DNA from: JBEKOF01 sp049513975
GTDB lineage: Bacteria; Verrucomicrobiota; Verrucomicrobiia; Limisphaerales; Palsa-1400
Assembly (NCBI GenBank): GCA_049513975.1
Contig: JBEKVM010000007.1
Location: 1-64,000 of the forward strand
Length of the DNA: 64,000 nt
Direction: 5' to 3'
Part shown: positions 33,097 through 41,625 of the stretch, piece after piece
How positions within the stretch are numbered: the first letter of the stretch is position 1
Layout: the number at the start of each line of letters is the position of its first letter
Made by a program: the position numbers and the translations under genes
The notes under the pieces: model-generated
Told to the model about the DNA's origin: nothing
The model's database searches: none
Seen by the model: only the letters and a program-made list of their open reading frames with translations

Positions 33097-34505
33097 TTTC
33101 TTTCCCGCGCCCCATTCCATTTCTGCTGGCGGGCCTGTTGGCCGGCTGCGTCGTCGGGCCGGACTATCATCCGCCCAAAACCGCCCCGCCGGCCCAATGG
33201 GCGTCGCCCCAGGCGGGCGGGGAAACCAACCTGCCGGCGGCCGGGGCCGCCTGGTGGAAATCCTTTCACGACGCGGAATTGGATTCGCTCGTCGTTCGCG
33301 CCGCGCAGTCAAACCTAAATCTTCGCGCCGCCGTGGCGCGCGTCCGCGAAGCCCGCGCCGCTGCCCGCGTCGTCGCCGCGGGCAGCTCCCCGGCCTTGGA
33401 TGTCGCCGGCTCCTATGAGCGCAACCGTTTCAGCGCCAACGGAGTTTTCCCCTTCCCGCCGGGAGCACCGCTGGATGCCGATGTCTATCAAGCCGGTTTC
33501 GACGCCGCGTGGGAACTGGATGTCTTTGGCGGCACGCGCCGCGCCAGCCAAGCCGCCCGCGCCGAGGTGGCCGCCGCCGAATTTGGCCGCCGCAATTTGT
33601 TGGTCACCATTTTTGCTGAAGTGGCCCGCAATTACGTCCAGGCCCGCGCCTTCCAGCGACGCCTGGCCGTGGCCGATGAAAACATCAGCGCCCAGGAACA
33701 AATCCTCGCCTTGACCCGCGACCGCTTCGCCAAGGGATTGACCGGCGAATTGGACGTGCAGGAAGCCGATGCGCTCCTGGCCACGACCCGGGCCCAGGCC
33801 CCGGTTTTTGAAACCGGCTTCCGGGATTCGGTTTATCAATTGGCGCTGCTGCTCGGACAGCCTCCGGGCGCGTTGCTTGAGGAACTGACCAACGCCGCCC
33901 CCATTCCCGCCGCGCCCCCGGCCGTGCCCGTCGGCCTGCCCGCGGACCTCCTCCAGCGGCGTCCCGACGTGCAGCAGGCGGAACGGCAACTGGCCGCGGC
34001 CACCGCCCGCGTGGGCGCGGCCGTCTCCGACCTTTATCCAAAATTCTCATTGACAGGAGACGTCGGCCTGCAAAGCATCAGCCCCGGCGACTGGTTCAAC
34101 GCCGGCAGCCGCTTTTGGACGGCCGGCCCCACCGTGCAATGGCGGATTTTCGACGCCGGCCGCATCCGCGCCAACATTCGCGTGCAAAACGCCCGCGTGG
34201 ACCAGGCGCTGGCGGCCTATGAGCAATCCATGCTCGCCGCCTTCACCGATGTGGAAACCGCGCTGACCGCCTATGCCAGGGAACAGACCCGCCGCCAATC
34301 CCTCGCCCACGCCGCCCAGGCGGGCGAACAGGCGGTGGCCCTGGCCCGGGACCTTTATCAGCACGGCCTGGCCGATTTCCTGCGCGTGCTGGAAGCGCAG
34401 CGCTCCCTCTACCAAAGCCAGGACGCCCTGATCGAAAGCGACCGTGCCGTCTCCTCCGATCTAATCGCCCTCTACAAGGCCCTGGGCGGCGGCTGGGAGC
34501 CATAG
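33093..34505 (+). CDS. Outer-membrane efflux lipoprotein (OprM/NodT family)
   Basis: The TolC-like exit duct of the pump. The 470-residue protein from the ATG at 33093 has a lipoprotein signal (FLLAGLLAGC), the NodT-family start VVGPDYHPPKTAPPAQW, two internal repeats of long helices and the typical AAWELDVFGGTRRA and DLLQRRPDVQQAERQLAAAT blocks. It overlaps the kinase-like gene by 4 bases and closes the efflux operon. With the adaptor and the MFS pump it completes a three-membrane-layer exporter. The frame is open upstream to 32976, but that is a shadow within the previous gene. Confidence 0.93.
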   Translation: MISFPRPIPFLLAGLLAGCVVGPDYHPPKTAPPAQWASPQAGGETNLPAAGAAWWKSFHDAELDSLVVRAAQSNLNLRAAVARVREARAAARVVAAGSSPALDVAGSYERNRFSANGVFPFPPGAPLDADVYQAGFDAAWELDVFGGTRRASQAARAEVAAAEFGRRNLLVTIFAEVARNYVQARAFQRRLAVADENISAQEQILALTRDRFAKGLTGELDVQEADALLATTRAQAPVFETGFRDSVYQLALLLGQPPGALLEELTNAAPIPAAPPAVPVGLPADLLQRRPDVQQAERQLAAATARVGAAVSDLYPKFSLTGDVGLQSISPGDWFNAGSRFWTAGPTVQWRIFDAGRIRANIRVQNARVDQALAAYEQSMLAAFTDVETALTAYAREQTRRQSLAHAAQAGEQAVALARDLYQHGLADFLRVLEAQRSLYQSQDALIESDRAVSSDLIALYKALGGGWEP

Positions 34506-34539
34506 CTTTGCCCTTCTTTGTGCCTTCACGGGCAACCGC

Positions 34540-34692
34540 AAGGAAGCATTGGGGTCACATCTAAACATTCTACATTTAAAGGAAGCATTGGGGTCACATC
34601 TAAACATTCTACATTTATGCGCAAGGAAGCATTGGGGTCACATTCCCATCGCGCCCAAAGGAAGCATTGGGGTCACATTCCCATCGCGCCCA
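34540..34692 (+). repeat. Four-copy tandem repeat in two flavours
   Basis: Four units start with the same 21 bases (including GCATTGGGGTCACAT). Units 1 and 2 (34540-34577, 34579-34616) share one 38-bp version that ends TCTACATTT. Units 3 and 4 (34623-34657, 34658-34692) share another of 35 bp that ends CCATCGCGCCCA. The GGGGTCACAT core resembles motifs that I recall near REP-associated IS200-type transposases; no such gene is present here. The array lies between the efflux operon and a Phd-like gene. Confidence 0.9.
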
Positions 34693-34737
34693 ATGGGTCT
34701 GATTGACGCCATTCCGTCCGCCTGACAGATTGCCGCC

Positions 34738-35145
34738 GTGAAAGCAGCATTTCCCGAACCCGAAATTGTGACGCACAAAGGCAAACCCGTCACCGTCATC
34801 ATTCCCATCAAGAATTACGAAGAACTGTTGGAGCGAGTGGAGGACGCTGACGATATGGCTTGGCTCAAGCGTGCCCGCCGCAAGCCGCTCCACTACCGCC
34901 CGCTTGAGGATTACCTCGCCGAACACAATCGCAGTGTGCGTGTCAACCGCGTCCGTCATCGCCGCGAGGTGTATCGCGGAACGTGGTCTGAAAAGTTCCG
35001 CAATCCCGCAGATGAATTGGCGTGTCTGCATCCGCCCAAGGGCAATGATGATTTCAAGCTGCTCAAAAGTCAAAAAATGGGACCAACTTCATTAGCTCCC
35101 ATAAGTGCCGAGAGACGATTTTGCCCACCTTTCCAAATTCCTTGA
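34738..35145 (+). CDS. Phd/YefM-like antitoxin with unexplained C-terminal extension
   Basis: From the GTG at 34738 the first 60 residues match a short antitoxin class: PEIVTHKGKPVTVIIPIKNY followed by EELLERVEDADDMAWLKRAR and RPLEDYLAEH. Such proteins bind DNA with the N-terminus and neutralise a RelE/ParE-type toxin. Here the frame goes on for about 70 more residues (to FQIP at 35145) that I cannot match, in the place where a toxin gene would be expected. Either a stop has been lost and the tail is junk, or the toxin has decayed. It may be a broken module. Confidence 0.5.
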   Translation: MKAAFPEPEIVTHKGKPVTVIIPIKNYEELLERVEDADDMAWLKRARRKPLHYRPLEDYLAEHNRSVRVNRVRHRREVYRGTWSEKFRNPADELACLHPPKGNDDFKLLKSQKMGPTSLAPISAERRFCPPFQIP

Positions 35146-35290
35146 CCCCGGTCATTCTTGCCTACCGGGGCCGCAGCGCGCTGGCAATAATTGCCACCTT
35201 GGACCCCCCGCACCCCGCCAAACACCCCGCAGCACAAGGCTTTCCTCCGGCTGGCATGTGGGCTGCTAAGAAGGAGAAAGCTCGTGAGCC

Positions 35291-35668
35291 ATGATAGACG
35301 CCTTATTCAATCAGCCCACTTATGTGGCCGCCAAAAAGATGCTCGACGCAACCGTCCTGCGCCAGGAAGCCATCGCCAGCAACTTGTCCAATTTGGAAAC
35401 CCCCAATTACAAGCGCCTGGACGTCGCGCCGTCCTTCGAAGCGCAATTAAGCCAGGCGGTGAAAAACGGCGACCCAGCGCAAATTGCCGGCCTACAGCCC
35501 AGTCTGGCCGTGGACCGCTCGGCCGTTTCGGGACGCAGCGACGGCAACACCGTCACCGTGGAATCGGAGATGTTGAAACTCAACCAAAACACCTTTGAAG
35601 ACGCGCTGGAAACGCAGTTGATCAGCGCCTCGCTGGCCAAAATGCGGCTGGCGATCACCGGCAAGTAA
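35291..35668 (+). CDS. flgB: Flagellar basal-body rod protein FlgB
   Basis: Proximal rod protein exported by the flagellar type III system. The 125 residues match the family: an N-terminal helix with RQEAIASNLSNLETPNYKRL (the rod/hook signature) and a C-terminal amphipathic helix (LNQNTFEDALETQLISASLA). It opens the 17-kb flagellar operon, so any promoter should lie in the 145 bases upstream. A TGGCATG-N4-CTGCT match to sigma-54 elements is present at 35252, but its spacing to the start is poor. Confidence 0.93.
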   Translation: MIDALFNQPTYVAAKKMLDATVLRQEAIASNLSNLETPNYKRLDVAPSFEAQLSQAVKNGDPAQIAGLQPSLAVDRSAVSGRSDGNTVTVESEMLKLNQNTFEDALETQLISASLAKMRLAITGK

Positions 35669-35680
35669 CCCCATTGAATT

Positions 35681-36106
35681 ATGATCAGCCTTCTCCCCGG
35701 CATCAACAGCACCGCCGCCGCCCTGGACGCCGAGCGCATCCGCATGGACGTGGTTTCGCAGAACATCGCCAACGTCAACACCACCAAAGGGCCGGACGGC
35801 AAGCCTTATCAGCGCCAGCAAGTGGTGTTCGCTTCCGTGCTGCGCGCCCAGCAGGAGGGGGAAGCGGCCGGCGCGCAACAAGTGCAAATCGCCCGCATCG
35901 AAAACGACCCCCGCCCGCCGCGCCTGGTCTATATGCCCGGCCATCCCGATGCCAATGAACACGGCATGGTGGCCGTGCCGGACATCAACATCCACGAGGA
36001 AATGGTGGACATGATCACCGCCTCCCGCACTTACGAGGCCAATCTGGCCGTGGCCAAAAACGCCCACACCATGGCCATGGCCGCCCTTTCCATCGGCAAA
36101 CATTGA
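35681..36106 (+). CDS. flgC: Flagellar basal-body rod protein FlgC
   Basis: Rod protein of 141 residues with the N-terminal rod signature LDAERIRMDVVSQNIANVNT and the FlgC-like C-terminus VPDINIHEEMVDMITASRTY followed by EANLAVAKNAHTMAMAALSI. It follows flgB by 12 bases and precedes fliE by 15. Together FlgB, FlgC and FliE build the proximal rod on the MS ring. Nothing unusual is seen in length or motifs. Confidence 0.95.
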   Translation: MISLLPGINSTAAALDAERIRMDVVSQNIANVNTTKGPDGKPYQRQQVVFASVLRAQQEGEAAGAQQVQIARIENDPRPPRLVYMPGHPDANEHGMVAVPDINIHEEMVDMITASRTYEANLAVAKNAHTMAMAALSIGKH

Positions 36107-36121
36107 TAACCCCCGCACCTT

Positions 36122-36511
36122 ATGGACCCGCTCGGCGCACTGAAGATGGTTGGCCTTCCCGATATGGGAAGCCAACTGGCCAGTGCCGCCCAGCAAGCCG
36201 GCGCCACCCCGAAAATCTCCATTCCCGACCTGCAGCAATTGTCTCCCGGCCTGGACCTCACCGCTCCCGCCGCCACCCCGACCTCCGGTTCCGCCTCCTT
36301 TTCCAATGTCCTGGGCGGCTTCATCCAGGAGGTTTCCGACAAACAGGCCGCCGCCAGCGACGCGGTGACCGGTTTGCTCGGCGGCAAAAATGTGTCCCTG
36401 CACCAGACCATGATTTCGATGGAGGAAGCCAGCGTTTCCTTCCAGCTCATGGTGGAAGTGCGCAACCGCCTGCTCGACTCCTACCAGGAGCTGATGCGCA
36501 TGCAGGTCTGA
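36122..36511 (+). CDS. fliE: Flagellar hook-basal body complex protein FliE
   Basis: The MS-ring/rod junction protein. The 129 residues include a family-typical C-terminal half: FSNVLGGFIQEVSDKQAAAS and VSLHQTMISMEEASVSFQLM, then VEVRNRLLDSYQELMRMQV. The N-terminal third is a little longer and proline/alanine-rich compared with enteric FliE (about 100 residues). It lies 20 bases before fliF. Confidence 0.93.
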   Translation: MDPLGALKMVGLPDMGSQLASAAQQAGATPKISIPDLQQLSPGLDLTAPAATPTSGSASFSNVLGGFIQEVSDKQAAASDAVTGLLGGKNVSLHQTMISMEEASVSFQLMVEVRNRLLDSYQELMRMQV

Positions 36512-36531
36512 TTTCCTAAGCCAGCTTTGTC

Positions 36532-38154
36532 ATGAATAAAAACATCTCCCAACTCCTGCAGCAACTGACCGGCATCTGGAAACAGCTCGGCCTCAACCAG
36601 CGCCTCAGCCTCCTCCTCGCCACCCTGGCCGTCCTCGGCGGGCTGGCCGGCCTGGCCTTTTGGTCCAGCCGCGCCGAATATTCGCTGCTCTATGGCAAAC
36701 TGGACGAAGGCGAGGCCGCCAAAGTCATTGCCGCCCTCGACGAGGCCAAGGTCCCCTACCAGATCAGCCGCGGCGGCGGCGCCATCCTCGTCCCCTCCGA
36801 CAAGGTTTATCAGGTGCGCATGCAAATGGCCGGCAAGGGCATTCCCCGCGGCGAAGGCGTCGGCTTCGAGATTTTCGACAAGGCCAATTTCGGCATCTCC
36901 GATTTCGTCCAGCGCGCCAATTACACCCGCGCCGTCCAGGGCGAACTGGCCCGCACCATCAGCCAGTTGGACCAGGTCGAATCCGCCCGCGTCATGATCG
37001 TCATGCCGGAAAACCGCCTCCTCACCGACGCCCAGCGCAAACCCACCGCCTCCGTCTTTGTCCGCGTCAAGGGCAGCGGCCAGTTGCCCGCCTCCGCCGT
37101 CAATTCCATCCGCTTCCTCGTGGCCAACAGCGTCGAGGGCTTGCAAGTCAACAATGTTTCCGTCGTGGACAACATGGGCAATGTCCTTTCCCAAAACGAT
37201 GACAACGATTCCGTGGCCGGCCTTTCCAACAACCAGCTCACCGCCCGCCGCAACTTCGAGCAATATCTCTCCAAAAAAGCCGAGGGCATGCTCGAAAAAG
37301 TCCTCGGCCCGGGCCAGGCCGTCGTCCGCGTTTCCGCCGAGATCAACTGGGACACCACCACCCGCACCGAGGAGAAATTTGACCCAGACGGCCAGGTCGC
37401 CCGCACCACCACCATCAACGACGAGGACACCGACACCGCCACCGCCCTCGCCGGCGGCGCGCCCGGCTCCGGGGCCAACGCCGCCGCCAATCCCGACAAC
37501 GGCGGCACCAACGCCCCGGCCCCCGTGGCCGCCGCCCCGGTAAACAGCAGCCGCACCCGCAAAAAAGTCACCAACAGCAGCTACGAAATCAACAAGATCA
37601 CCAGCAACGTCATCGAGGCCGCCGGCGGTTTGAAACGCCTCTCCACCGCCGTCTTCGTTGCCCAGCGCTTTGAAGGCCAGGGCGCCGCCCGCAAAGCCGT
37701 GCCCCGCACTCCCGGCGAAGTCGAAGCCTTGAAGCGCATCGTCCAGGGCGCCCTCGGCATCCAGACCGCCGGCGACTCCGTCCGTCAAGACGAAATCGTC
37801 CTGGAAGAAATGCCCTTCAACGACCAGCCCGTGCGCGAATTGACCCAGCAATTGGAGCAGCAGGAGAAGCGGCAGGTCTGGCTCGATCTGGCGCAAAAGC
37901 TCATCTATCCCGCCCTGGCACTCGGCATCCTCTTCGCCTTCTGGCGCATGTTCCAAAAGGCCAAGGCCGAGGAAATCCGCCTCGGTTTTCCCCTGGCGAA
38001 CGGCCAGGGCAACGGCAACGGCCATTCCAGGGTCGTCCTGCCCGGCAAGGGCGTCGTCACCGTCGAGGTCCTCAACCAGTTGATCCGGGAGAACCCCGCC
38101 AACATGACCCAGGCCGTGCGCAGTTGGCTGGGCCGCGCCAAAAACGAGAATTAA
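36532..38154 (+). CDS. fliF: Flagellar MS-ring protein FliF
   Basis: Forms the membrane ring on which the rod, switch and export gate assemble. The 540 residues include an N-terminal membrane helix (LLLATLAVLGGLAGLAFW), the secretin-like ring-building motifs (EYSLLYGKLDEGEAAKVIAA, IPRGEGVGFEIFDKANFGIS) and a second helix near residue 460 (KLIYPALALGILFAFW). A low-complexity linker (ALAGGAPGSGANAAANPD) lies in the periplasmic domain. The C-terminal tail that docks FliG is present. It is followed 9 bases later by fliG. Confidence 0.95.
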   Translation: MNKNISQLLQQLTGIWKQLGLNQRLSLLLATLAVLGGLAGLAFWSSRAEYSLLYGKLDEGEAAKVIAALDEAKVPYQISRGGGAILVPSDKVYQVRMQMAGKGIPRGEGVGFEIFDKANFGISDFVQRANYTRAVQGELARTISQLDQVESARVMIVMPENRLLTDAQRKPTASVFVRVKGSGQLPASAVNSIRFLVANSVEGLQVNNVSVVDNMGNVLSQNDDNDSVAGLSNNQLTARRNFEQYLSKKAEGMLEKVLGPGQAVVRVSAEINWDTTTRTEEKFDPDGQVARTTTINDEDTDTATALAGGAPGSGANAAANPDNGGTNAPAPVAAAPVNSSRTRKKVTNSSYEINKITSNVIEAAGGLKRLSTAVFVAQRFEGQGAARKAVPRTPGEVEALKRIVQGALGIQTAGDSVRQDEIVLEEMPFNDQPVRELTQQLEQQEKRQVWLDLAQKLIYPALALGILFAFWRMFQKAKAEEIRLGFPLANGQGNGNGHSRVVLPGKGVVTVEVLNQLIRENPANMTQAVRSWLGRAKNEN

Positions 38155-38163
38155 TTCCCCTTT

Positions 38164-39204
38164 ATGGAAACCGCCGCCACCTTGTTGCAATGCTCCTCCA
38201 TGACCAAGCTCCAAAAGCTGGCCGCCCTCCTCATCATCCTCGGCCCCGACAGCGCCTCCGAACTCCTCAAGAACCTCGATGAGGAGGAACTGGAAGCCGT
38301 TTCGGCCGAGATGGCGCGCCTGGCCTTTATCAGCCAGGAAATGCAGCAGGAAATCTTGCAGGAATTCACCGACGTCGCCGTCGCCGCCAGCGCCGCCGTG
38401 CTCGGCGGTCCCGCCTACGCGAAAAAAGCCCTCGAACGCTCCGTCGGCCCCTCCCGCGCCTCCGACATTATCCGGCGCGTCGCCCCCGCCGCCGCTCCGG
38501 TCCCCGCCCTGGAGCCGCTCCTGGAAATGGACCCCCGCGAGCTTTTCAATCTCCTCAACCACGAACAGCCCCAAACCATCGCCCTGGTCGTCAGCTATTT
38601 GTCCCCGGATAAAAGTTCCTCTCTGCTCGCCCTCCTGCCGCCGGCCGCGCGCGACGAAGTCGTCGAACGGCTCGCCATGTTGGGGCCGACCCCGGTTGAA
38701 GTCATCGAACGCATCGCCAAGGTCCTCTGTCAGAAAACCGCCGGCCAGCCCGCCCGCGCCCTCAGCCAGACCGGTGGCGTCCGCACCGCCGCCGCCCTGC
38801 TCAACTCCCTGGAAAAAAACCTCAGCCAGTCCGTCTTGCAGGACCTGGAAAAACGCAATCCCCAATTGGGCCGCGAGATCCGCCAGAAAATGTTCACCTT
38901 CGACGACCTGGTTTTGCTCGGCCCAACCGCCCTGCAAAAAATCATGCGCGAAATTGATCTCCGCGACCTCGCCATGTCCCTCAAATCCGCCGGCCTCCAT
39001 CTCAAAAACATCCTGCTTTCCGCCGTCTCCAAACGCGCCGCCGCCACCGTCCATGACGAAATCTCCATGCTCGGACCGCTCCAGAAGCGCGAAATCGAGG
39101 CCGCCAGGGGCCGCATTGTCAAGGCCGTCCGCCTTCTCGAAGACGCCGGCGAAGTGGATCTGAACAATCTCCGCAACACCTATCGCAATGAACTCCTGGT
39201 CTGA
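38164..39204 (+). CDS. fliG: Flagellar motor switch protein FliG
   Basis: Couples stator force to rotor rotation. The 346 residues contain the N-terminal FliF-binding domain (KLQKLAALLIILGPDSASEL), the middle domain with the EHPQT-type motif (NHEQPQTIALVVSYL) and the C-terminal torque domain FTFDDLVLLGPTALQKIMRE followed by the charged ridge around IDLRDLAMSLKSA. The first 12 residues (METAATLLQCSS) are not family-like; the second methionine at codon 13 may be the real start. It overlaps fliH by 17 bases. Confidence 0.95.
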   Translation: METAATLLQCSSMTKLQKLAALLIILGPDSASELLKNLDEEELEAVSAEMARLAFISQEMQQEILQEFTDVAVAASAAVLGGPAYAKKALERSVGPSRASDIIRRVAPAAAPVPALEPLLEMDPRELFNLLNHEQPQTIALVVSYLSPDKSSSLLALLPPAARDEVVERLAMLGPTPVEVIERIAKVLCQKTAGQPARALSQTGGVRTAAALLNSLEKNLSQSVLQDLEKRNPQLGREIRQKMFTFDDLVLLGPTALQKIMREIDLRDLAMSLKSAGLHLKNILLSAVSKRAAATVHDEISMLGPLQKREIEAARGRIVKAVRLLEDAGEVDLNNLRNTYRNELLV

Positions 39205-39772
39205 AAACATTCCCCTTTCCCGCCCTTTGCGCGACGCCCCCCTGGCCGGCCAGGCCGCTCCGCCCTCCCCGGAAGATCTCCGCCAGGCGGAATTAAAGGC
39301 CCGCTACCAGCTCGGGTTGGCCGACGGCGAAAAAGCTCTCACCGAAAAACTCATCCAACAGCGCGCCGAGCTGCACGAGTTGGTGCAGGGTCTTCTCCAG
39401 TCCTTGCGCCTGGCCGTGCCCCAGGTCATCCGCGAAACCGAACGCACCATGGTCTCCCTCGCCCTGGCCGTCTCGCAAAAACTGGTGGCCGACCTCCCCA
39501 TTTCCCACGCCATGGTGGAAGCCGCCGTGCGCGACGCCCTCGCCCAGGTGGAAGGCGCCGCCCGTTTCACCGTCCGCCTGCACCGGGCCGATTTGGAATT
39601 GCTGCAAAAAGCCGGCTCCCCCTTGCTGACTACCGACGAAGGCCAGGAATTTCGCTTCCTCCCTTCCCCGGACGTCTCCCGCGGCGGCTGCCTGGTCGAA
39701 ACCAACTTCGGAACCGTGGATGGACGGCGCGAAACCAAATTTGACCTCTTGAAAAGAAACCTCCTGACATGA
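39188..39772 (+). CDS. fliH: Flagellar assembly protein FliH
   Basis: Regulator of the export ATPase FliI that tethers it to the base of the export gate. The 194-residue protein is helical and coiled-coil-prone in its first half (LRQAELKARYQLGLADGEKA), with the conserved FliH/YscL C-terminal domain in TVRLHRADLELLQKAG and PSPDVSRGGCLVETNFGTVD. It begins inside the end of fliG and overlaps fliI by 4 bases, which supports tight coupling. Sequence conservation in this family is low, so position contributes to the call. Confidence 0.88.
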   Translation: MNSWSENIPLSRPLRDAPLAGQAAPPSPEDLRQAELKARYQLGLADGEKALTEKLIQQRAELHELVQGLLQSLRLAVPQVIRETERTMVSLALAVSQKLVADLPISHAMVEAAVRDALAQVEGAARFTVRLHRADLELLQKAGSPLLTTDEGQEFRFLPSPDVSRGGCLVETNFGTVDGRRETKFDLLKRNLLT

Positions 39773-41148
39773 CCGCGGACACCGACATACAGCCGGTCAA
39801 CCGGCTCCAACACCTGCTCCGCCGGGTGGAGAAAACCCAGGTCCTGCGCAACCACGGACGCGTCGTGCAATTGATCGGCCTGGTCATTGAGTCCGAAGGC
39901 CCCCTCGTCGCCGTCGGCGAAATCTGCCGCATCGAATCCGCCCGCCACGACGGGTCCACTCTGGCCGAAGTGGTCGGTTTTCGCAATCATCACGTCCTCC
40001 TCATGCCCCTGGGCGAAATTCACGGCATTCATCCCGGCAGCGAAGTCATCGCCCTGGGCACCTCCTTGCGCGTCCCCGTCGGCGAGCAGTTGAAGGGCCG
40101 CGTGCTGGACGGACTGGGCAACCCCCTCGACGAACTAGGCCCCGTCCAGGCCGCCGATCATGTCACCTTGCACCTGCAACCGCCCCATCCCTTGAAGCGC
40201 CAGCGCATCCACCAGTCCTTTCAGACCGGCATCAAGGCCCTGGACACTTTCGTTCCCTGCGGCCGCGGCCAGCGCCTCGGCATTTTTGCCGGCAGCGGCG
40301 TCGGCAAATCAACCCTCCTGGGCATGATCGCCAGCCAGGCCGAGGCCGACGTCAACGTCATCGCCCTCATTGGCGAACGCGGCCGCGAAGTGCGCGAATT
40401 CGTGGAAAAAGATTTGGATGCAGCCGGCCGCCGCAAATCGGTCGTGGTGGTCGCCACCTCCAACCAGCCCGCCCTGGCCCGCCTCAAAGGCGCCTTCGTC
40501 GCCATGACCATCGCTGAGTACTTTCGCAACCAGGGGCAGAATGTCCTCATGATGATGGATTCGGTCACCCGCTTTGCCATGGCCCAGCGGGAAATCGGCC
40601 TGGCCGTGGGTGAACCGCCCACCACCCGCGGCTACACCCCCTCCGTCTTTTCCCTCCTGCCCCAGTTATTGGAGCGGGCCGGCGCCGGCGAACACGGCTC
40701 CATCACCGGCCTCTTCACCGTCCTGGTTGAAGCCGACGACATGAACGATCCCATCGCCGACTCGGTCCGTTCCATCCTCGACGGCCATGTGGTTCTGACC
40801 CGCGAGCTGGCCACCCAAAACCATTATCCTCCCATTGATGTCCTGGAAAGCGTCAGCCGCTTGAACCGCGATTTGACCACCGCCGATCAGCAAAAAACTT
40901 GCGCCCGGGCGCGCGAAACCCTGGCCATCTACCGCAAGAACCAGGACTTGATCAACATCGGCGCTTATCCGCCCGGCACCAACTCCGCCATTGATTCGTG
41001 CATCCAACTCCATGAGCCGCTCAAAGGCTTTTTGCAGCAGCCTGCCGGCCAGGGCTTTGCCGCCGCCCAAAGCTGGTCGCTCCTCAGCCAGATCATGGCC
41101 CCGACCCCCGCCAGGCCCGTTCCCGCCGCCTTCAGAAAAGGACCCTAA
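39769..41148 (+). CDS. fliI: Flagellum-specific export ATPase FliI
   Basis: Hexameric F1-like ATPase that energises substrate delivery to the export gate. The 459 residues include Walker A GSGVGKS at 175-181, Walker B NVLMMMDSVTRFAMAQREIG and the family motifs GVGKSTLLGMIA and EPPTTRGYTPSVFS. All catalytic elements seen in Salmonella FliI are present. fliH lies before it with a 4-base overlap, and fliJ starts 6 bases later, giving the standard H-I-J order. Confidence 0.97.
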   Translation: MTADTDIQPVNRLQHLLRRVEKTQVLRNHGRVVQLIGLVIESEGPLVAVGEICRIESARHDGSTLAEVVGFRNHHVLLMPLGEIHGIHPGSEVIALGTSLRVPVGEQLKGRVLDGLGNPLDELGPVQAADHVTLHLQPPHPLKRQRIHQSFQTGIKALDTFVPCGRGQRLGIFAGSGVGKSTLLGMIASQAEADVNVIALIGERGREVREFVEKDLDAAGRRKSVVVVATSNQPALARLKGAFVAMTIAEYFRNQGQNVLMMMDSVTRFAMAQREIGLAVGEPPTTRGYTPSVFSLLPQLLERAGAGEHGSITGLFTVLVEADDMNDPIADSVRSILDGHVVLTRELATQNHYPPIDVLESVSRLNRDLTTADQQKTCARARETLAIYRKNQDLINIGAYPPGTNSAIDSCIQLHEPLKGFLQQPAGQGFAAAQSWSLLSQIMAPTPARPVPAAFRKGP

Positions 41149-41154
41149 CCCATC

Positions 41155-41625
41155 ATGAAAGCATTTCAATTCACCCTTCAGGCCGTCCAAACCCTGCGCC
41201 ACCGCCAGGAGCAACAAGCCATGGAAACCTACGTCCATGCCCTCCTGGCACGCCAGCAGGTCCTGGACCGGCTGGAAACCGTGCGGGATCAAATTCGCCG
41301 CAACCAGCGGGAAATGAACCGCCTGCTCCTCTCTGCCACCGCCGCCTCGCCCCTGGCCCAGGCCAGCCAATATGAACGCGCCCTGGAAGATCAGCAGGCC
41401 CAACACGTCGTGGCCCTGGCCCTGGCGGAACGCCGCGTCCAGAACACTTTCCAGGCCATGCTCACCGCCCGCCAGCGCCGCAAGATCGTCGAGAATCTCC
41501 GCGTCAAACAACACGCCCACCACCAGCGCGCCGAATGGCGCGAGGAGCAAAAACTGTTGGACGACCTCGCCTCCCGCCGCGGACGTCCCATCCTGGCCTG
41601 GAAGCCGGAGGAGGCCGCCTTATGA
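41155..41625 (+). CDS. fliJ: Flagellar export protein FliJ
   Basis: A 156-residue, almost wholly helical coiled-coil protein that sits in the FliI ring and carries chaperones, like the gamma subunit of F1 ATPase. The N-terminal phrase FQFTLQAVQTLRHRQEQQAM matches FliJ (leading to 'L..L...R...E..A'), and the rest is rich in Arg, Gln and Glu. The stop overlaps the next start as ATGA. Identification rests on this pattern plus position after fliI. Confidence 0.88.
   Translation: MKAFQFTLQAVQTLRHRQEQQAMETYVHALLARQQVLDRLETVRDQIRRNQREMNRLLLSATAASPLAQASQYERALEDQQAQHVVALALAERRVQNTFQAMLTARQRRKIVENLRVKQHAHHQRAEWREEQKLLDDLASRRGRPILAWKPEEAAL

Noticed and set aside
34540..34692. CRISPR array
   Set aside because: Only four units, no regular unique spacers between identical repeats, and no cas genes in the window.
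35252..35267. Sigma-54-like promoter TGGCATG-N4-CTGCT before flgB
   Set aside because: The GG-N10-GC spacing is right, but the predicted transcript start would fall at or after the AAGGAG that precedes flgB, leaving no usable leader. It may be coincidence.
36481..39210. 909-codon open frame on the minus strand
   Set aside because: It is the complement of fliF and fliG; composition is glycine/aspartate/glutamate-rich and featureless.
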